Assembly: GCF_019049105.1 (NCBI RefSeq)
Contig: NZ_JAHQZR010000004.1
Span: 124,001 to 188,000, forward strand
DNA: 64,000 nucleotides
Reading direction: 5' to 3'
Source: Leucobacter chinensis
GTDB lineage: Bacteria > Actinomycetota > Actinomycetes > Actinomycetales > Microbacteriaceae
Shown here: piece after piece, positions 17,416-26,423 of the stretch
Numbering within the stretch: position 1 is the first letter of the stretch
How the letters are laid out: every line of letters starts with the position of its first letter
The notes under the pieces: model-generated
Database searches by the model: none
Seen by the model: the letters and a program-made list of their open reading frames with translations, nothing else
Told to the model about the DNA's origin: nothing
Program-made: the position numbers and the translations under genes

Positions 17416-17431
17416 ATCTGTCAGACAGGTT
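17416..17431. promoter_or_regulatory. Candidate FadR-type operator upstream of the PuuE-like gene
   Basis: ATCTGTCAGACAGGTT contains the exact palindrome CTGTCAGACAG (17418-17428) and is followed by TTGCAAG. In reverse complement it matches the site at 16418-16433 in 14 of 16 bases. It lies 75-90 bases before the PuuE-like start. Confidence 0.62.
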
Positions 17432-17505
17432 TGCAAGTCAATTCTTTGTCCGCCTTGAAACTCAGAGAGTGCAAAGAACGCAAACGAGTACAAGAAGGAG
17501 ACACC

Positions 17506-18486
17506 ATGGACGAATTAAACCAGCTCAAGAAAAACCAGTGGTTTCGTAACAACGATGTTGCGGGTATCCCCGGTCCAAAGCGGGAAATTGTTGGGTACGG
17601 TGAGAAGCCGCCGGTTGTTCGGTGGCAAAACGGCGCTAAAGTCGCGATTAACATCGTCATCAATTACGAAGAGGGCTCTGAACTGACGTTTGCCATGGGT
17701 GATGGCGAAAACGACGGGATGCATGAGCTGCCGTTCGATGTTGAGGGGCAGCGTGATCTCGCCAAAGAGTCAATGTATGAGTACGGTTCTCGAGCGGGGA
17801 TCTGGAGGCTCTTCAGGGTTTTCGATAAATTTGATATTCCAATTACTGTCTTTGGTACCGCTGTTGCGCTTGAAAGAAACCCAGCAGTGGCTGCAAAAAT
17901 GCTCGAGCGCGGTGACGACCTGGTAAGCCACGGGTACCGATGGATCGATCACTACAAATACACTCGCGAGGAAGAGAAGCAGCTTATTGATCTCTCAATG
18001 GAGACGTTTGAACGCTTGGGCTTTTCTCCCCGAGGGTGGTACTGCAGGGAGATGTCGGTCAACACCCGTGAGCTACTGATGGAAGACGGCCGTTTCCTGT
18101 ACGACTCAGACTATTACGGTGACGATTTGCCTTACTGGTCGTACCACAACAACGAGCCACATCTCGTGATTCCATATTCACTTGCGGTCAATGACTGCCG
18201 CTACATCATGGGAACCGGTTTCGGGTCGCCCGACGACTTCGTCGATGTAGCGAAGAGGACCGTTCTGCAACTACTTGATGATGGTGATGATTGTGGTCGT
18301 ATGATGTCGATCGGTTTGCATCCCCGCGTAACGGGGAATCCAGCGCGCGCGCACGGCCTTGCTGAATTTATTGCTTGGGCCCAGGAACAAGACGGCGTGA
18401 CATTTATGCGCCGGGACGATATCGCTGATTCCTTCGTCGCACAGGTTCCAAAGCCTGCTTCTGCTGAAGAGCGGCTAAACCGATAA
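17506..18486 (+). CDS. Polysaccharide deacetylase-family hydrolase (PuuE allantoinase-like)
   Basis: 326 residues from ATG 17506, chosen because GAAGGAG lies 6 bases before it. The NodB/CE4-type fold resembles PuuE, the metal-independent allantoinase: GYGEKPPVVRW, INYEEGSE, SMYEYGSRAGIWRLFRVF, SHGYRWIDHYKYT, LYDSDYYGDDLPYW and LHPRVTGNPARA all correspond to PuuE-type segments. It should open a cyclic ureide or amide ring in the cytoplasm. With an NCS1 permease under the same regulator, allantoin or a related hydantoin/pyrimidine is the probable substrate (inference). No allantoicase or urate genes are in the window. Confidence 0.8.
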   Translation: MDELNQLKKNQWFRNNDVAGIPGPKREIVGYGEKPPVVRWQNGAKVAINIVINYEEGSELTFAMGDGENDGMHELPFDVEGQRDLAKESMYEYGSRAGIWRLFRVFDKFDIPITVFGTAVALERNPAVAAKMLERGDDLVSHGYRWIDHYKYTREEEKQLIDLSMETFERLGFSPRGWYCREMSVNTRELLMEDGRFLYDSDYYGDDLPYWSYHNNEPHLVIPYSLAVNDCRYIMGTGFGSPDDFVDVAKRTVLQLLDDGDDCGRMMSIGLHPRVTGNPARAHGLAEFIAWAQEQDGVTFMRRDDIADSFVAQVPKPASAEERLNR

Positions 18487-18595
18487 ACCAGAGCCCGTTC
18501 GCAACTTGATTGTCTCAGGAGTGTTGGAACGCGCCTCTGTTGCCTGAGCGAGCACGAAAGAGTATCTCAGTTCGGCTCGGCAATACACTGTAATG

Positions 18596-19849
18596 ATGCA
18601 CGAAGAGCGGGAGCCAGAGGGCAAGAGCCAGAAGTTTGTCGTTTTGCGGCGACGCGAGTCACGCAATTACGTTTTCGGCGCGGCCCTGTCGATGATGGCC
18701 GACAACATCGAGCACGTACTCACTTACTGGGTACTCTGGGTGACGTTTGAGTCACCAGCGCTCGTCGGCTTTCAAATTGTGAGCCACTGGCTCCCGTTCT
18801 TCCTCTTTTCGGTCTACGCCGGCGCACTCGCCGAGCGCTTCGACTGCCGCCGCATCATTCAGATTGCGCAGGGCCTCTTCATGGCGGTTTCGGTCGCCTG
18901 GGGCGTGCTCTTCATCACCGGCACACTCGAGCTGTGGCACGCCTGCGTGCTGCTCGTGCTGCACGGTCTCGCCGGGTGCATCTGGATGCCGGCCGAGCAG
19001 CTCATGCTCTACGATTTCGCGGGCCCGAAAGACCTCCCGAGCGCCGTGCGCATCAACTCGACGTTCCGCTCGCTCGGCTTCCTTATCGGTCCTGTTGTCG
19101 GCTCAGCGCTGCTCGTCGCGGTCGGCTCGTCATACGGCATGTTCATTAACGCGCTGCTCTACATTCCGCTCACGGTGTTCCTGTGGCGCACGAAGGTGAC
19201 GGGTCACCGGCGCGAGAGATCGAAGGTGGCCGAAACGAAACTCAGTTTTCGCGAGGCCTTCGGGGTGTTCAGCACGGTGCGCGCAAACCCCAAGATTTTC
19301 TCGATGATTCTGCTCACGGCTCTCGCCGGAATGACCATCGGCGCCACGATGCAAAACGCGATGCCAGAGTTCGCCTCGCGTCTCGGCGCGGGTAGCGAGG
19401 GCGATTTCACCTACGGCATTCTGCTCGTGGCCAACGGCATTGGCGGAGTGGTCGGTGGTTTCCTCCTCGAAGCGACCGGGAAGGTCCCGGCGACGGTCAA
19501 GACCGCGGTGATCAGCGCGATCGTGCTGGGTCTCACGACCATTGGTTTCGCGCTCAGCGGCAACTACCTGCTCTCGGTGCTCGCGCTCATCGTTGGTGGC
19601 TTTGCCCGCATCACCTCTGAGTCGACCGAGATGAGCATCATTCAGCTCGAGGCCCCAGAGCACGAGCGTGGCCGAATCATCGGAGCCTACACGATGTTCG
19701 GGCCCGGCATGATGACCTTCAGCGGGGTCACCATCGCCGTACTCGGGAGCATTGCTGGCATCGCGGGTGCCGTGGTGGTGAGTGGCATCATTCTCACGGT
19801 CGGCTCGTGCCTCGTCGGCCTCTGGGTGTGGCGCAAGGGCATCAGCTAA
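18596..19849 (+). CDS. MFS transporter (EntS/MFS_3-like exporter)
   Basis: A 417-residue carrier with twelve transmembrane segments, beginning after an RRRESRNYVFGAALSMMAD entry segment. It has the motif A-like GALAERFDCRRI loop after helix 2 and GPVVGSALL in helix 5. The group includes EntS and other drug or siderophore exporters; the substrate is unknown. Of two adjacent ATGs (18593, 18596), the second is preferred because TACACT at 18584-18589 leaves a six-base spacer as at other leaderless starts here. The stop overlaps the end of the convergent glycosylase-like gene by eight bases. Confidence 0.85.
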   Translation: MHEEREPEGKSQKFVVLRRRESRNYVFGAALSMMADNIEHVLTYWVLWVTFESPALVGFQIVSHWLPFFLFSVYAGALAERFDCRRIIQIAQGLFMAVSVAWGVLFITGTLELWHACVLLVLHGLAGCIWMPAEQLMLYDFAGPKDLPSAVRINSTFRSLGFLIGPVVGSALLVAVGSSYGMFINALLYIPLTVFLWRTKVTGHRRERSKVAETKLSFREAFGVFSTVRANPKIFSMILLTALAGMTIGATMQNAMPEFASRLGAGSEGDFTYGILLVANGIGGVVGGFLLEATGKVPATVKTAVISAIVLGLTTIGFALSGNYLLSVLALIVGGFARITSESTEMSIIQLEAPEHERGRIIGAYTMFGPGMMTFSGVTIAVLGSIAGIAGAVVVSGIILTVGSCLVGLWVWRKGIS

Positions 19850-20987
19850 CGGAAACCTCGGGCTCGGGCGCCTCGTGAAACGTTGCCCATGCCCGGGCCG
19901 CTGTCGCGACCTCGGCCGCATCGACGTGCTCTCCCGGTAGCGTCGTGATCTCGATGCTCGCCTTTGTCGCGAGCTGCTTCGCCTTCCACGTCGCAACCGT
20001 GCGCCCATCGCGCACGACCGTGGGCCTGAACATGCCGTTGTTGCCGGGAACTACGTGGGCGAGGTGGCCCGAGCCGAGCTGCAGGCCGCGGTCGGTGAAG
20101 CCGAGCAGGTGTTCGTCGAAAGCGGGCAGCAGCAGCGTCTCGCCATTCGCTTGTGCGCTCGAATCAATGAGCTGCGGATCGCCCCAGAACCGTTCACCGA
20201 GAACCTCAAGCGGCACGAAGCTCGCCTCCCGAGCCGCGCCCGCGAAGGCTTTCGCGGTGTCTCGCTTGCCAAGACCAGCCCACCAGGCGAAGTCCTGTTC
20301 TTGCACGACGCCGCGCCCACGTGTAAAGCGAGCGGCGAGCTCGGTGAGTGCCTCGTCGCCGCTCAGGGTGCGCGGGGCAGCGATCCACTCGGTAGCGAGG
20401 GTGAAGAGCGGCTCGGCGACGCGACCGAGCGCTCCGGGCGCCGCGAGTGGCCCCTGCACGATGATGCCGGTTTGGCTCATGAACCACAGCAGGTGGTACC
20501 GCCAGTTGCCCGGGGTTTCGACGCCGGCGGCGGCCCACACTTCGGCGAGGTCTGCGCGCGACAGCGCCCTGCCACCCGTGAGCGCAGCACCCGTCGCGTC
20601 GATCACGCGCGTCACGGTCGGCTCATCGAGCCCTAGGAACTCACGCCGTCGCTGCACGCCCGCGAGCACCTTCTTCTCGGTGAGTAGCTGAACCCAGCGC
20701 AGGTCTTCGGCGGGCACGAGGTGCACCGTGCCGCGCATGGGCCACGAGCGCACCACCTCGCCGCTCGCGAGTGCGTCGTGCACTGCCGCGCGTGTGGCAC
20801 CTGAACGAACCCCGACGGCCCAGAGCGAGGCATACCAGTCTTGGCCCTGCATCGCGGTGAGGTGCCGCACGACCTGTGCGGGCGTCGGGGTGTTGCTGGG
20901 AGCGGTCGCCGTATCTCGGGCGAGCAAGAGCCCGCGCATGCGCCAGTTCAGAACATCGGTGGGTGAGGCGGCGGTCGCGGTATTCAT
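19842..20987 (-). CDS. Winged-helix DNA-binding protein of the AlkZ/HTH_42 glycosylase family
   Basis: 381 residues with tandem winged-helix folds of the HTH_42 family. The N-terminal RHLTAMQGQDW carries Q47-G-Q49 at the place of the catalytic QxQ motif of AlkZ-like DNA glycosylases, which unhook interstrand crosslinks or remove bulky alkyl adducts. The C-terminal LLPAFDEHLLGFTDR and VVPGNNGMFRPTVVRDGR segments are typical of the family. The start ATG at 20987 is supported by TACACT six bases upstream; a longer open frame before it would be antisense-like low-quality sequence. The neighbour is NucS, another DNA repair enzyme. Most actinobacterial members have no tested substrate. Confidence 0.82.
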   Translation of the reverse strand: MNTATAASPTDVLNWRMRGLLLARDTATAPSNTPTPAQVVRHLTAMQGQDWYASLWAVGVRSGATRAAVHDALASGEVVRSWPMRGTVHLVPAEDLRWVQLLTEKKVLAGVQRRREFLGLDEPTVTRVIDATGAALTGGRALSRADLAEVWAAAGVETPGNWRYHLLWFMSQTGIIVQGPLAAPGALGRVAEPLFTLATEWIAAPRTLSGDEALTELAARFTRGRGVVQEQDFAWWAGLGKRDTAKAFAGAAREASFVPLEVLGERFWGDPQLIDSSAQANGETLLLPAFDEHLLGFTDRGLQLGSGHLAHVVPGNNGMFRPTVVRDGRTVATWKAKQLATKASIEITTLPGEHVDAAEVATAARAWATFHEAPEPEVSVS

Positions 20988-21042
20988 GGTGAGAGTGTAC
21001 TGCGCCGAGGCGCTACGCCCCGCCCAAACTGGCGCGGTGAGT

Positions 21043-21735
21043 TTAAAAGAGTGCGTTGACGTCTTCGAGGCCGCGCATCGCGTCGTAGTCGAGGGTGACG
21101 CAGCGAATGCCCCGGTCTTCGGCGAGGGTGCGGGCCTGAGGCTTGATCTCTTGGGCGGCAAAGACGCCCTGAACGGGGGCGAGAACCGGGTCGCGGTTCA
21201 TGAGCTCGAGGTAGCGGGTGAGCTGCTCGACGCCGTCGATCTCGCCGCGGCGCTTAATCTCGACGGCCACCGACGAACCCTCGGGGTCTTTGGCGAGAAT
21301 GTCGACGGGGCCGATCGCGGTCATGTACTCGCGGCGCACGAGGGTGTGGCCGTCGCCGAGCAGTTCGATCTGTGCGGCGAGGAGCTCTTGCAGGTGCGCC
21401 TCGACACCGTCTTTTTGCAGGCCAGGGTCGACACCGAGGTCGTGCGAGGTGTCTTGCAGCATCTCGTAGATTGAGATGACGAGCTTGTCGTTGGTCTTCG
21501 TGTTGAGCACCTCCCACAGCTCGACGATGCCGGCTGCGGTGTGATCTTCGGTGGGCTCGAGCACCGTGAAGGCGCAGGGAGGGCTCATCCAGTTGAGCGG
21601 CTTGTATGATCCGCCATCTGAGTGCACGAGCACGCTGCCGTCGCCCTTGAGCATGAGCACACGCTTGGCACGGGGCAGGTGGGCACTCAGCCGACCGGCG
21701 TAATCAACAGAACATTCAGCAACAACAATTCGCAC
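21043..21735 (-). CDS. nucS: Mismatch-specific endonuclease NucS/EndoMS
   Basis: A 230-residue protein starting at GTG 21735 ([16 protein letters not shown]), the conserved NucS start. The N-terminal DNA-binding domain includes [10 protein letters not shown]. The PD-(D/E)xK nuclease core is visible as D145 in GPVDILAKD and E159-x-K161 in [13 protein letters not shown], with QLTRYLELM behind. The C-terminal DVNALF tail resembles the sliding-clamp binding end of actinobacterial NucS. It cleaves both strands at G-T, G-G and T-T mismatches and replaces MutS/MutL repair in actinobacteria. A TAGACT hexamer lies 8 bases before the GTG, so the transcript is probably leaderless. Confidence 0.95.
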   Translation of the reverse strand: MRIVVAECSVDYAGRLSAHLPRAKRVLMLKGDGSVLVHSDGGSYKPLNWMSPPCAFTVLEPTEDHTAAGIVELWEVLNTKTNDKLVISIYEMLQDTSHDLGVDPGLQKDGVEAHLQELLAAQIELLGDGHTLVRREYMTAIGPVDILAKDPEGSSVAVEIKRRGEIDGVEQLTRYLELMNRDPVLAPVQGVFAAQEIKPQARTLAEDRGIRCVTLDYDAMRGLEDVNALF

Positions 21736-21746
21736 GGTATAAGAGT

Positions 21747-22970
21747 CTACGAGTTTTGGGGTGCGGTGTGGGGCGCGCCACCCGTCTTTGGGCTCGCGAT
21801 CCACGCCGCGACGAGAATTGCCGCGAGGACGAGGAAGGCGATGCGAAAGCCGAAGTGATCGCCCATGAAACCAAAGGTGACGGGGCCAGCTGCGTAGGCG
21901 GTGTAGGCGATGGTTGAAACGGCTGCAACCCGGCGGGCCGCGAGCTTCGGGTGGTCTGAGGCGGCTGAGACCGCGAGGGGAAACGCGAGGGCGTCGCCCA
22001 TGCCCCAGAGCAGGGCTCCAGGAATCGCAAGCCACGCCCAGGGCGAGAGCGACACGAGCAGAACGCCCACGATCGCGCAGCCAAACGAGAAACGCAGGGC
22101 GCTCACCCGGCCGAAGCGGGTCACGAGGTAATCGCCCGAGAGACGAAGCGTGAGGGCGCCGATGTACATGAGCGTGAGCACGAGCACTGCGTGCGAGTTG
22201 CCGAGGCTGTAAATGTCGATGAACGCGAGCGGCATCCAGTCGGTCGCGACCCCGTCGGCGAGGCTGCCCGCGAGCGCGATGAAGCCGAGCAGGAGCACCC
22301 GCGGGTCTTTCCACACTTTGCTGAGGTGGGTGAGCGCCTCGGTCGAGATGGGCCCGGTGGTCACGGGAATCTCGCCGGGCTCGACGGTTTCAACGATGAA
22401 GCGTTGCAAGAAGAGCATCGCGGCAATGACGATGATGGCGGCACTCACGTGGTGCGCGACGACGTCGAGCTTGATTGACTCGGCCCACGCGCCGAGCAGT
22501 ACCGAGGTGATGCCGCCGATGCTGAATCCCGCGTGTAGCGTTGACATGCGGGGCCGGCCGCTCGCTCGTTCGGCCTGAGCGCCGCTCACGTTGACGGCGA
22601 CGTCGGCAAAGCCGAAGCCGACGCCAACAAAGCCGAGCACGAAGTATGACAGCGGATCAACGTGCGAGAGCAATAGCCAGCTGCCGAGTGGCAGTGCCAG
22701 CGCCATGATGGTGAGCCCGAGCATGGTCAGTTTGCGGGCGCCGAGCTTGGTTTCGAGGCGGCCGGCGAAGGAGAGGCCAACGATCGTGCCGAGCGAGGGG
22801 CAGAGCACGATGATGCTCATCATGGAGAACGAGAAGCCGAGCTCGTCGCGCAGCGTCGGGAACCGGGTGAGCAGGGTGCCCCAGGTCGCGCCGAGCAGCG
22901 CGAACATGGTGAAGAGCGCCCAGAGCCACCGCTTGAGTTCGGCCGCCGAGGGCTGTGAAGCCGTGGTCAA
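21747..22970 (-). CDS. MFS transporter (YbjJ/FucP-like)
   Basis: A 407-residue carrier with twelve transmembrane helices. The first half contains the [20 protein letters not shown] helix 1-2 segment and [20 protein letters not shown], characteristic of the YbjJ-like branch; the loop [13 protein letters not shown] is a motif-A variant. Substrate unknown. The ATG overlaps the stop of the upstream MATE gene by four bases, so the two exporters form a translationally coupled pair, transcribed from the dinF-like promoter. It ends 11 bases before the nucS start on the same strand. Confidence 0.85.
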   Translation of the reverse strand: MTTASQPSAAELKRWLWALFTMFALLGATWGTLLTRFPTLRDELGFSFSMMSIIVLCPSLGTIVGLSFAGRLETKLGARKLTMLGLTIMALALPLGSWLLLSHVDPLSYFVLGFVGVGFGFADVAVNVSGAQAERASGRPRMSTLHAGFSIGGITSVLLGAWAESIKLDVVAHHVSAAIIVIAAMLFLQRFIVETVEPGEIPVTTGPISTEALTHLSKVWKDPRVLLLGFIALAGSLADGVATDWMPLAFIDIYSLGNSHAVLVLTLMYIGALTLRLSGDYLVTRFGRVSALRFSFGCAIVGVLLVSLSPWAWLAIPGALLWGMGDALAFPLAVSAASDHPKLAARRVAAVSTIAYTAYAAGPVTFGFMGDHFGFRIAFLVLAAILVAAWIASPKTGGAPHTAPQNS

Positions 22971-24301
22971 GAACGCTCACCTCCGAGCACGATCCAGCGC
23001 CCGCCGCGTGCTCTGAACGCGAGCGTGAGAGCACGCAGCGCCATGAGCCCGACGGTAAACGCGAGGGTGATGGTGAGCAACGCGGGTGCGCCCTCGGGCG
23101 CGCGCTGCGTTGCGAAGAAGAGGAGGGGGAGGTAAATCACGAGCGCACCCATGCTTACGATCGCGAGGTACCGGGCATCGCCCGCCCCCATGAGTACGCC
23201 GTCGAGCACGTAGACGATCGCGGCGAGCGGCAGGGTGAGCCCGACCGCGGCGATCGAGGGCGGAAGGAGGCCGAGCACCGCGGCGTCGTTCGTGAACACG
23301 CGCCCAACGAAGGGGCTCACGAGCGCGACGGGAACGCCAATGATGAGCGCGGCGCGCACACCCCAGCGCAGGGTTCTTGAGAGAACGAGGCGCACGCGTG
23401 GTTCGTCAGAGGCGCCGAGCGCATCGCCGATGAGTGCCTGCGCGGCGATCGCGAGCGCGTCGAGCATGAACGCCGTGATCGAGATGACGAGAAAGACGAT
23501 CTGGTAGGCAGCTGTCGTCGCAACGCCCTGGGTGGCAGCCGCCGAGACGGTTGCGAGCAGCGCGACGCGCAGGCCGAGTGTGCGCACGAAGAGCCAACCG
23601 CCCGAGCGGCCGGCGTGCTTGAGCCCTTCAGCCTGTGGCAGCCAACCCGCGCCGTGGCGGCGCACGTGTTTGGCGATGACGATGAGGTAGCACAGCACCA
23701 TGCCCCACTGTGCGATCACGGTGCCCCAGGCGCTGCCGGCGATGCCCCAGCCGAAGCCGTAAATGAACAGCCAGTTGAGCCCCGCGTTGACGGCGAAGCC
23801 GATCACCGCGACCGTGAGCGGCGTCACGGTGTCGAGCATGCCGCGCAAGAGTCCGGTTGCGGCAAAGACGAGCAGCATCGCGGGCATGCCGAGCGCCGAG
23901 ACGCCAAGGTAGATGACCGCCTGCTCGGCGACCGCTGCCGATGAGCTGAAGAAGCCGACGAGCATCTCGCGACCAAACCACATCACGATGGCCACCGCGA
24001 TGCCGAGCCCGAGGGCGAGCCACAGGCCGTCGACGCCCGCCTGAACGGCGCCGCGCGTATCGCCCGATCCGCGTCTTCTGGCAACGAGTGGCGTGGTCGA
24101 ATACGCGAGAAACACCATGAGGCCGATCGCGGTCGTGAGAATGGCCGAGGCGATCGCGAGCCCCGCGAGCGGCGCCTGGCCGAGGTGCCCGACGAGCGCC
24201 GAGTCGACCGCTAAGAAGAGGGGCTCGGCGACGAGCGCGCCGAGCGCAGGGAAGGCAAGAGCCGCGATGCTGCGATCGATATTGCGCCCCTGAGTACTCA
24301 C
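22967..24301 (-). CDS. MATE-family efflux transporter (DinF-like)
   Basis: A 444-residue MATE exporter with twelve transmembrane helices in two six-helix halves. It shows the DinF-type N-terminus ALAFPALGALVAEPLFLAVD SALVG in sequence, the RRRGSGDTRGAV loop after helix 2 and the second-half VDGVLMGAGDARYL segment. MATE proteins export cationic drugs or toxic metabolites with Na+ or H+ antiport. The GTG at 24301 is supported by TATCGT six bases upstream and by homologous start length. DinF in other bacteria belongs to the SOS response, but no LexA box is visible here. It is divergent from the M13 peptidase gene. Confidence 0.87.
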   Translation of the reverse strand: MSTQGRNIDRSIAALAFPALGALVAEPLFLAVDSALVGHLGQAPLAGLAIASAILTTAIGLMVFLAYSTTPLVARRRGSGDTRGAVQAGVDGLWLALGLGIAVAIVMWFGREMLVGFFSSSAAVAEQAVIYLGVSALGMPAMLLVFAATGLLRGMLDTVTPLTVAVIGFAVNAGLNWLFIYGFGWGIAGSAWGTVIAQWGMVLCYLIVIAKHVRRHGAGWLPQAEGLKHAGRSGGWLFVRTLGLRVALLATVSAAATQGVATTAAYQIVFLVISITAFMLDALAIAAQALIGDALGASDEPRVRLVLSRTLRWGVRAALIIGVPVALVSPFVGRVFTNDAAVLGLLPPSIAAVGLTLPLAAIVYVLDGVLMGAGDARYLAIVSMGALVIYLPLLFFATQRAPEGAPALLTITLAFTVGLMALRALTLAFRARGGRWIVLGGERS

Positions 24302-24357
24302 GCATCTACGATACCCGCCCTAGCGCGACCCTGGGGTCAGTGAACTAGGCTGGGGTC

Positions 24358-26346
24358 ATGACAAGCGACTCACAGAATAAGGCCCTTACCGCTGGTATCG
24401 ATTTGGCAGAGCTTGATCAGAGCGTACGCCCGCAAGACGACCTGTTTCGTCATGTGAACGGCAAGTGGATCGACCGAACCGAACTGCCTGACGACCGCGC
24501 TCGCTATGGCTCGTTTGCGGTGCTCGCCGAGAACGCCGAAGAGGCGGTGCGCGAGATCATCACCGGTACCACGGCTCCCGAGGCGGGAACGTGGGCGAAG
24601 ACCGAGGCCGAGAAGGTTGCGGCCCTCTACGAAAGCTTCATGAACACCGACAAGCTTGATGAGCTCGGCGCCGAGCCCATTCGCGCAGACCTTGAGCGGG
24701 CGCTCACCGTCGCCACGGTTGACGAGTTCGTGAGCCTGCTCGCAGAGCTTGAGCACGGCGGCCTCGGCGGTTTTGTGGGCATGTACATTGACAACGACCC
24801 GGGCAACCCCGAGCGATACATTCCGATGCTCATGCAGGCCGGCATCGGGCTGCCTGATGAGTCGTACTACCGCGAAGAGCAGTTCGCCGAGATTCGCGCA
24901 GCATACGTGGCCCACATCGAGCGCATGTTCGGGCTCGTTGGTGCCCCCTCGACCGCGACACTTGCCGAGCGGGTCATGCGGCTTGAGACCGAGATCGCCG
25001 CGACGCACTGGGACACGGTTGCCAGCAGAGACATTCAGAAGCTCTACAACCTGCACAGCTTCGCCGAGCTTGAAGAGCTCACCCCCGGCTTCAGCTGGAA
25101 GGCATACCTTGAGGCGATGAACATCGACGCCGCGAAGTTCGGTGAGGTTGTCGTCGGCATGCCAGACACGATTCAGTCAACGATCGCCCTGCTCACCGAA
25201 GAGCGGCTCTCAGACTGGCGCGCCTGGCTCGCATGGCGCATCGTTGTTGGCCAGGCCTCGCTGCTGACGCCCGAGATTTCACGGGCCAACTTCGAGTTCT
25301 ACGGCACGAAGCTCACGGGCACGCCCGAGCAGCGCGACCGCTGGAAGCGCGGCGTCTCGTTCGTCGAGGGTGCGATGGGTGAGGCGGTCGGGCGCCTCTA
25401 CGTCGAGCGCCACTTTGACGAGCAGGCGAAGGTGACGATGGACGGGCTCGTTGACCACCTCATCGAGGCCTACCGCGACTCGATCGAGAAGCTCAGCTGG
25501 ATGAGCGCCGACACGAAGACGCGCGCGCTCGAGAAGCTCGATAAGTTCACGCCGAAGATCGGCTACCCCGTGAAGTGGCGCGACTACTCGTCGCTCGAGG
25601 TTGATGCTGGTGACCTCATCGGCAACTCGCGTCGCGTCGCCGTGAACGACTTCGATCGTGAGCTCGGCAAACTCGGCAAGCCCATCGACCGCGATGAGTG
25701 GTTCATGGTGCCCCAAACGGTCAACGCCTACTACAACCCGGGTTTCAACGAGATCGTGTTTCCCGCGGCCATCTTGCAGCCACCGTTCTTCGACCAGCAG
25801 GCTGAGCCGGCCGCCAACTTCGGCGCGATCGGTGCCGTCATCGGTCACGAGATCGGTCACGGCTTCGACGACCAGGGCTCGCGCTACGACGGCGACGGCA
25901 AGCTCACCGACTGGTGGCACGAAGAAGACCGCGAGGCCTTCGAGAAGCTCACGGGCGCCCTCATCGAGCAGTACAACGCCCTCTCGCCCGCAGGCGCCGA
26001 CGGCCAGAAGGTCAACGGTGAGCTCACGATTGGCGAGAACATCGGCGACCTCTCGGGCCTCGAGATCGCGTGGAAGGCGTACCAGCGCTCACTCGACGGT
26101 GCCGAGCCTCCCGTGATCGACGGCCTCACGGGTGCCGAGCGCTTCTTCCTCGCCTGGGCGCAGGCCTGGCAGCAGAAGTCACGGCCCGAAGAGACGGTGC
26201 GTCTGCTCACGATTGACCCGCACTCGCCCAACGAGTTTCGCTGCAACCAGATCGTCAAGAACCTTGACGCCTTCCACGAGGCCTATGGCACGAAGCCGGG
26301 CGATGAACTGTGGATGGACAAGGCGGATCGCGTCTCGATCTGGTAG
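24358..26346 (+). CDS. M13-family zinc metallopeptidase (PepO/neprilysin-like)
   Basis: A 662-residue endopeptidase. The N-terminal M13 domain spans roughly 20-400 and the catalytic domain follows. Zinc ligands and base are present: H497-E-I-G-H501 (HExxH) and E560 in ENIGD564. The NAYYNPGFNEIVFPAAILQP segment binds peptide substrate. No signal peptide is visible, so it acts in the cytoplasm, as is common for actinobacterial PepO. It probably trims oligopeptides below about 40 residues. The start is supported by TAGGCT at 24346-24351 with six bases to the ATG. Its closest neighbours are divergent or unrelated, so it is likely monocistronic. Confidence 0.93.
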   Translation: MTSDSQNKALTAGIDLAELDQSVRPQDDLFRHVNGKWIDRTELPDDRARYGSFAVLAENAEEAVREIITGTTAPEAGTWAKTEAEKVAALYESFMNTDKLDELGAEPIRADLERALTVATVDEFVSLLAELEHGGLGGFVGMYIDNDPGNPERYIPMLMQAGIGLPDESYYREEQFAEIRAAYVAHIERMFGLVGAPSTATLAERVMRLETEIAATHWDTVASRDIQKLYNLHSFAELEELTPGFSWKAYLEAMNIDAAKFGEVVVGMPDTIQSTIALLTEERLSDWRAWLAWRIVVGQASLLTPEISRANFEFYGTKLTGTPEQRDRWKRGVSFVEGAMGEAVGRLYVERHFDEQAKVTMDGLVDHLIEAYRDSIEKLSWMSADTKTRALEKLDKFTPKIGYPVKWRDYSSLEVDAGDLIGNSRRVAVNDFDRELGKLGKPIDRDEWFMVPQTVNAYYNPGFNEIVFPAAILQPPFFDQQAEPAANFGAIGAVIGHEIGHGFDDQGSRYDGDGKLTDWWHEEDREAFEKLTGALIEQYNALSPAGADGQKVNGELTIGENIGDLSGLEIAWKAYQRSLDGAEPPVIDGLTGAERFFLAWAQAWQQKSRPEETVRLLTIDPHSPNEFRCNQIVKNLDAFHEAYGTKPGDELWMDKADRVSIW

Positions 26347-26423
26347 CTCACGGGGCCCGGCCGCGCTGAGGCGTCGGCCGGTGCAGCGGAATAGTTGCCG
26401 ACCGACAACGGTTGTACTCGAGT

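Noticed and set aside
20988-21161. Longer N-terminus for the AlkZ-like gene
   Set aside because: The extra residues are low quality and would overlap nucS; TACACT six bases before ATG 20987 fixes the start.
21736-22314. Longer N-terminus for nucS
   Set aside because: The conserved NucS start [12 protein letters not shown] is at GTG 21735; the extension is a shadow of the MFS gene.
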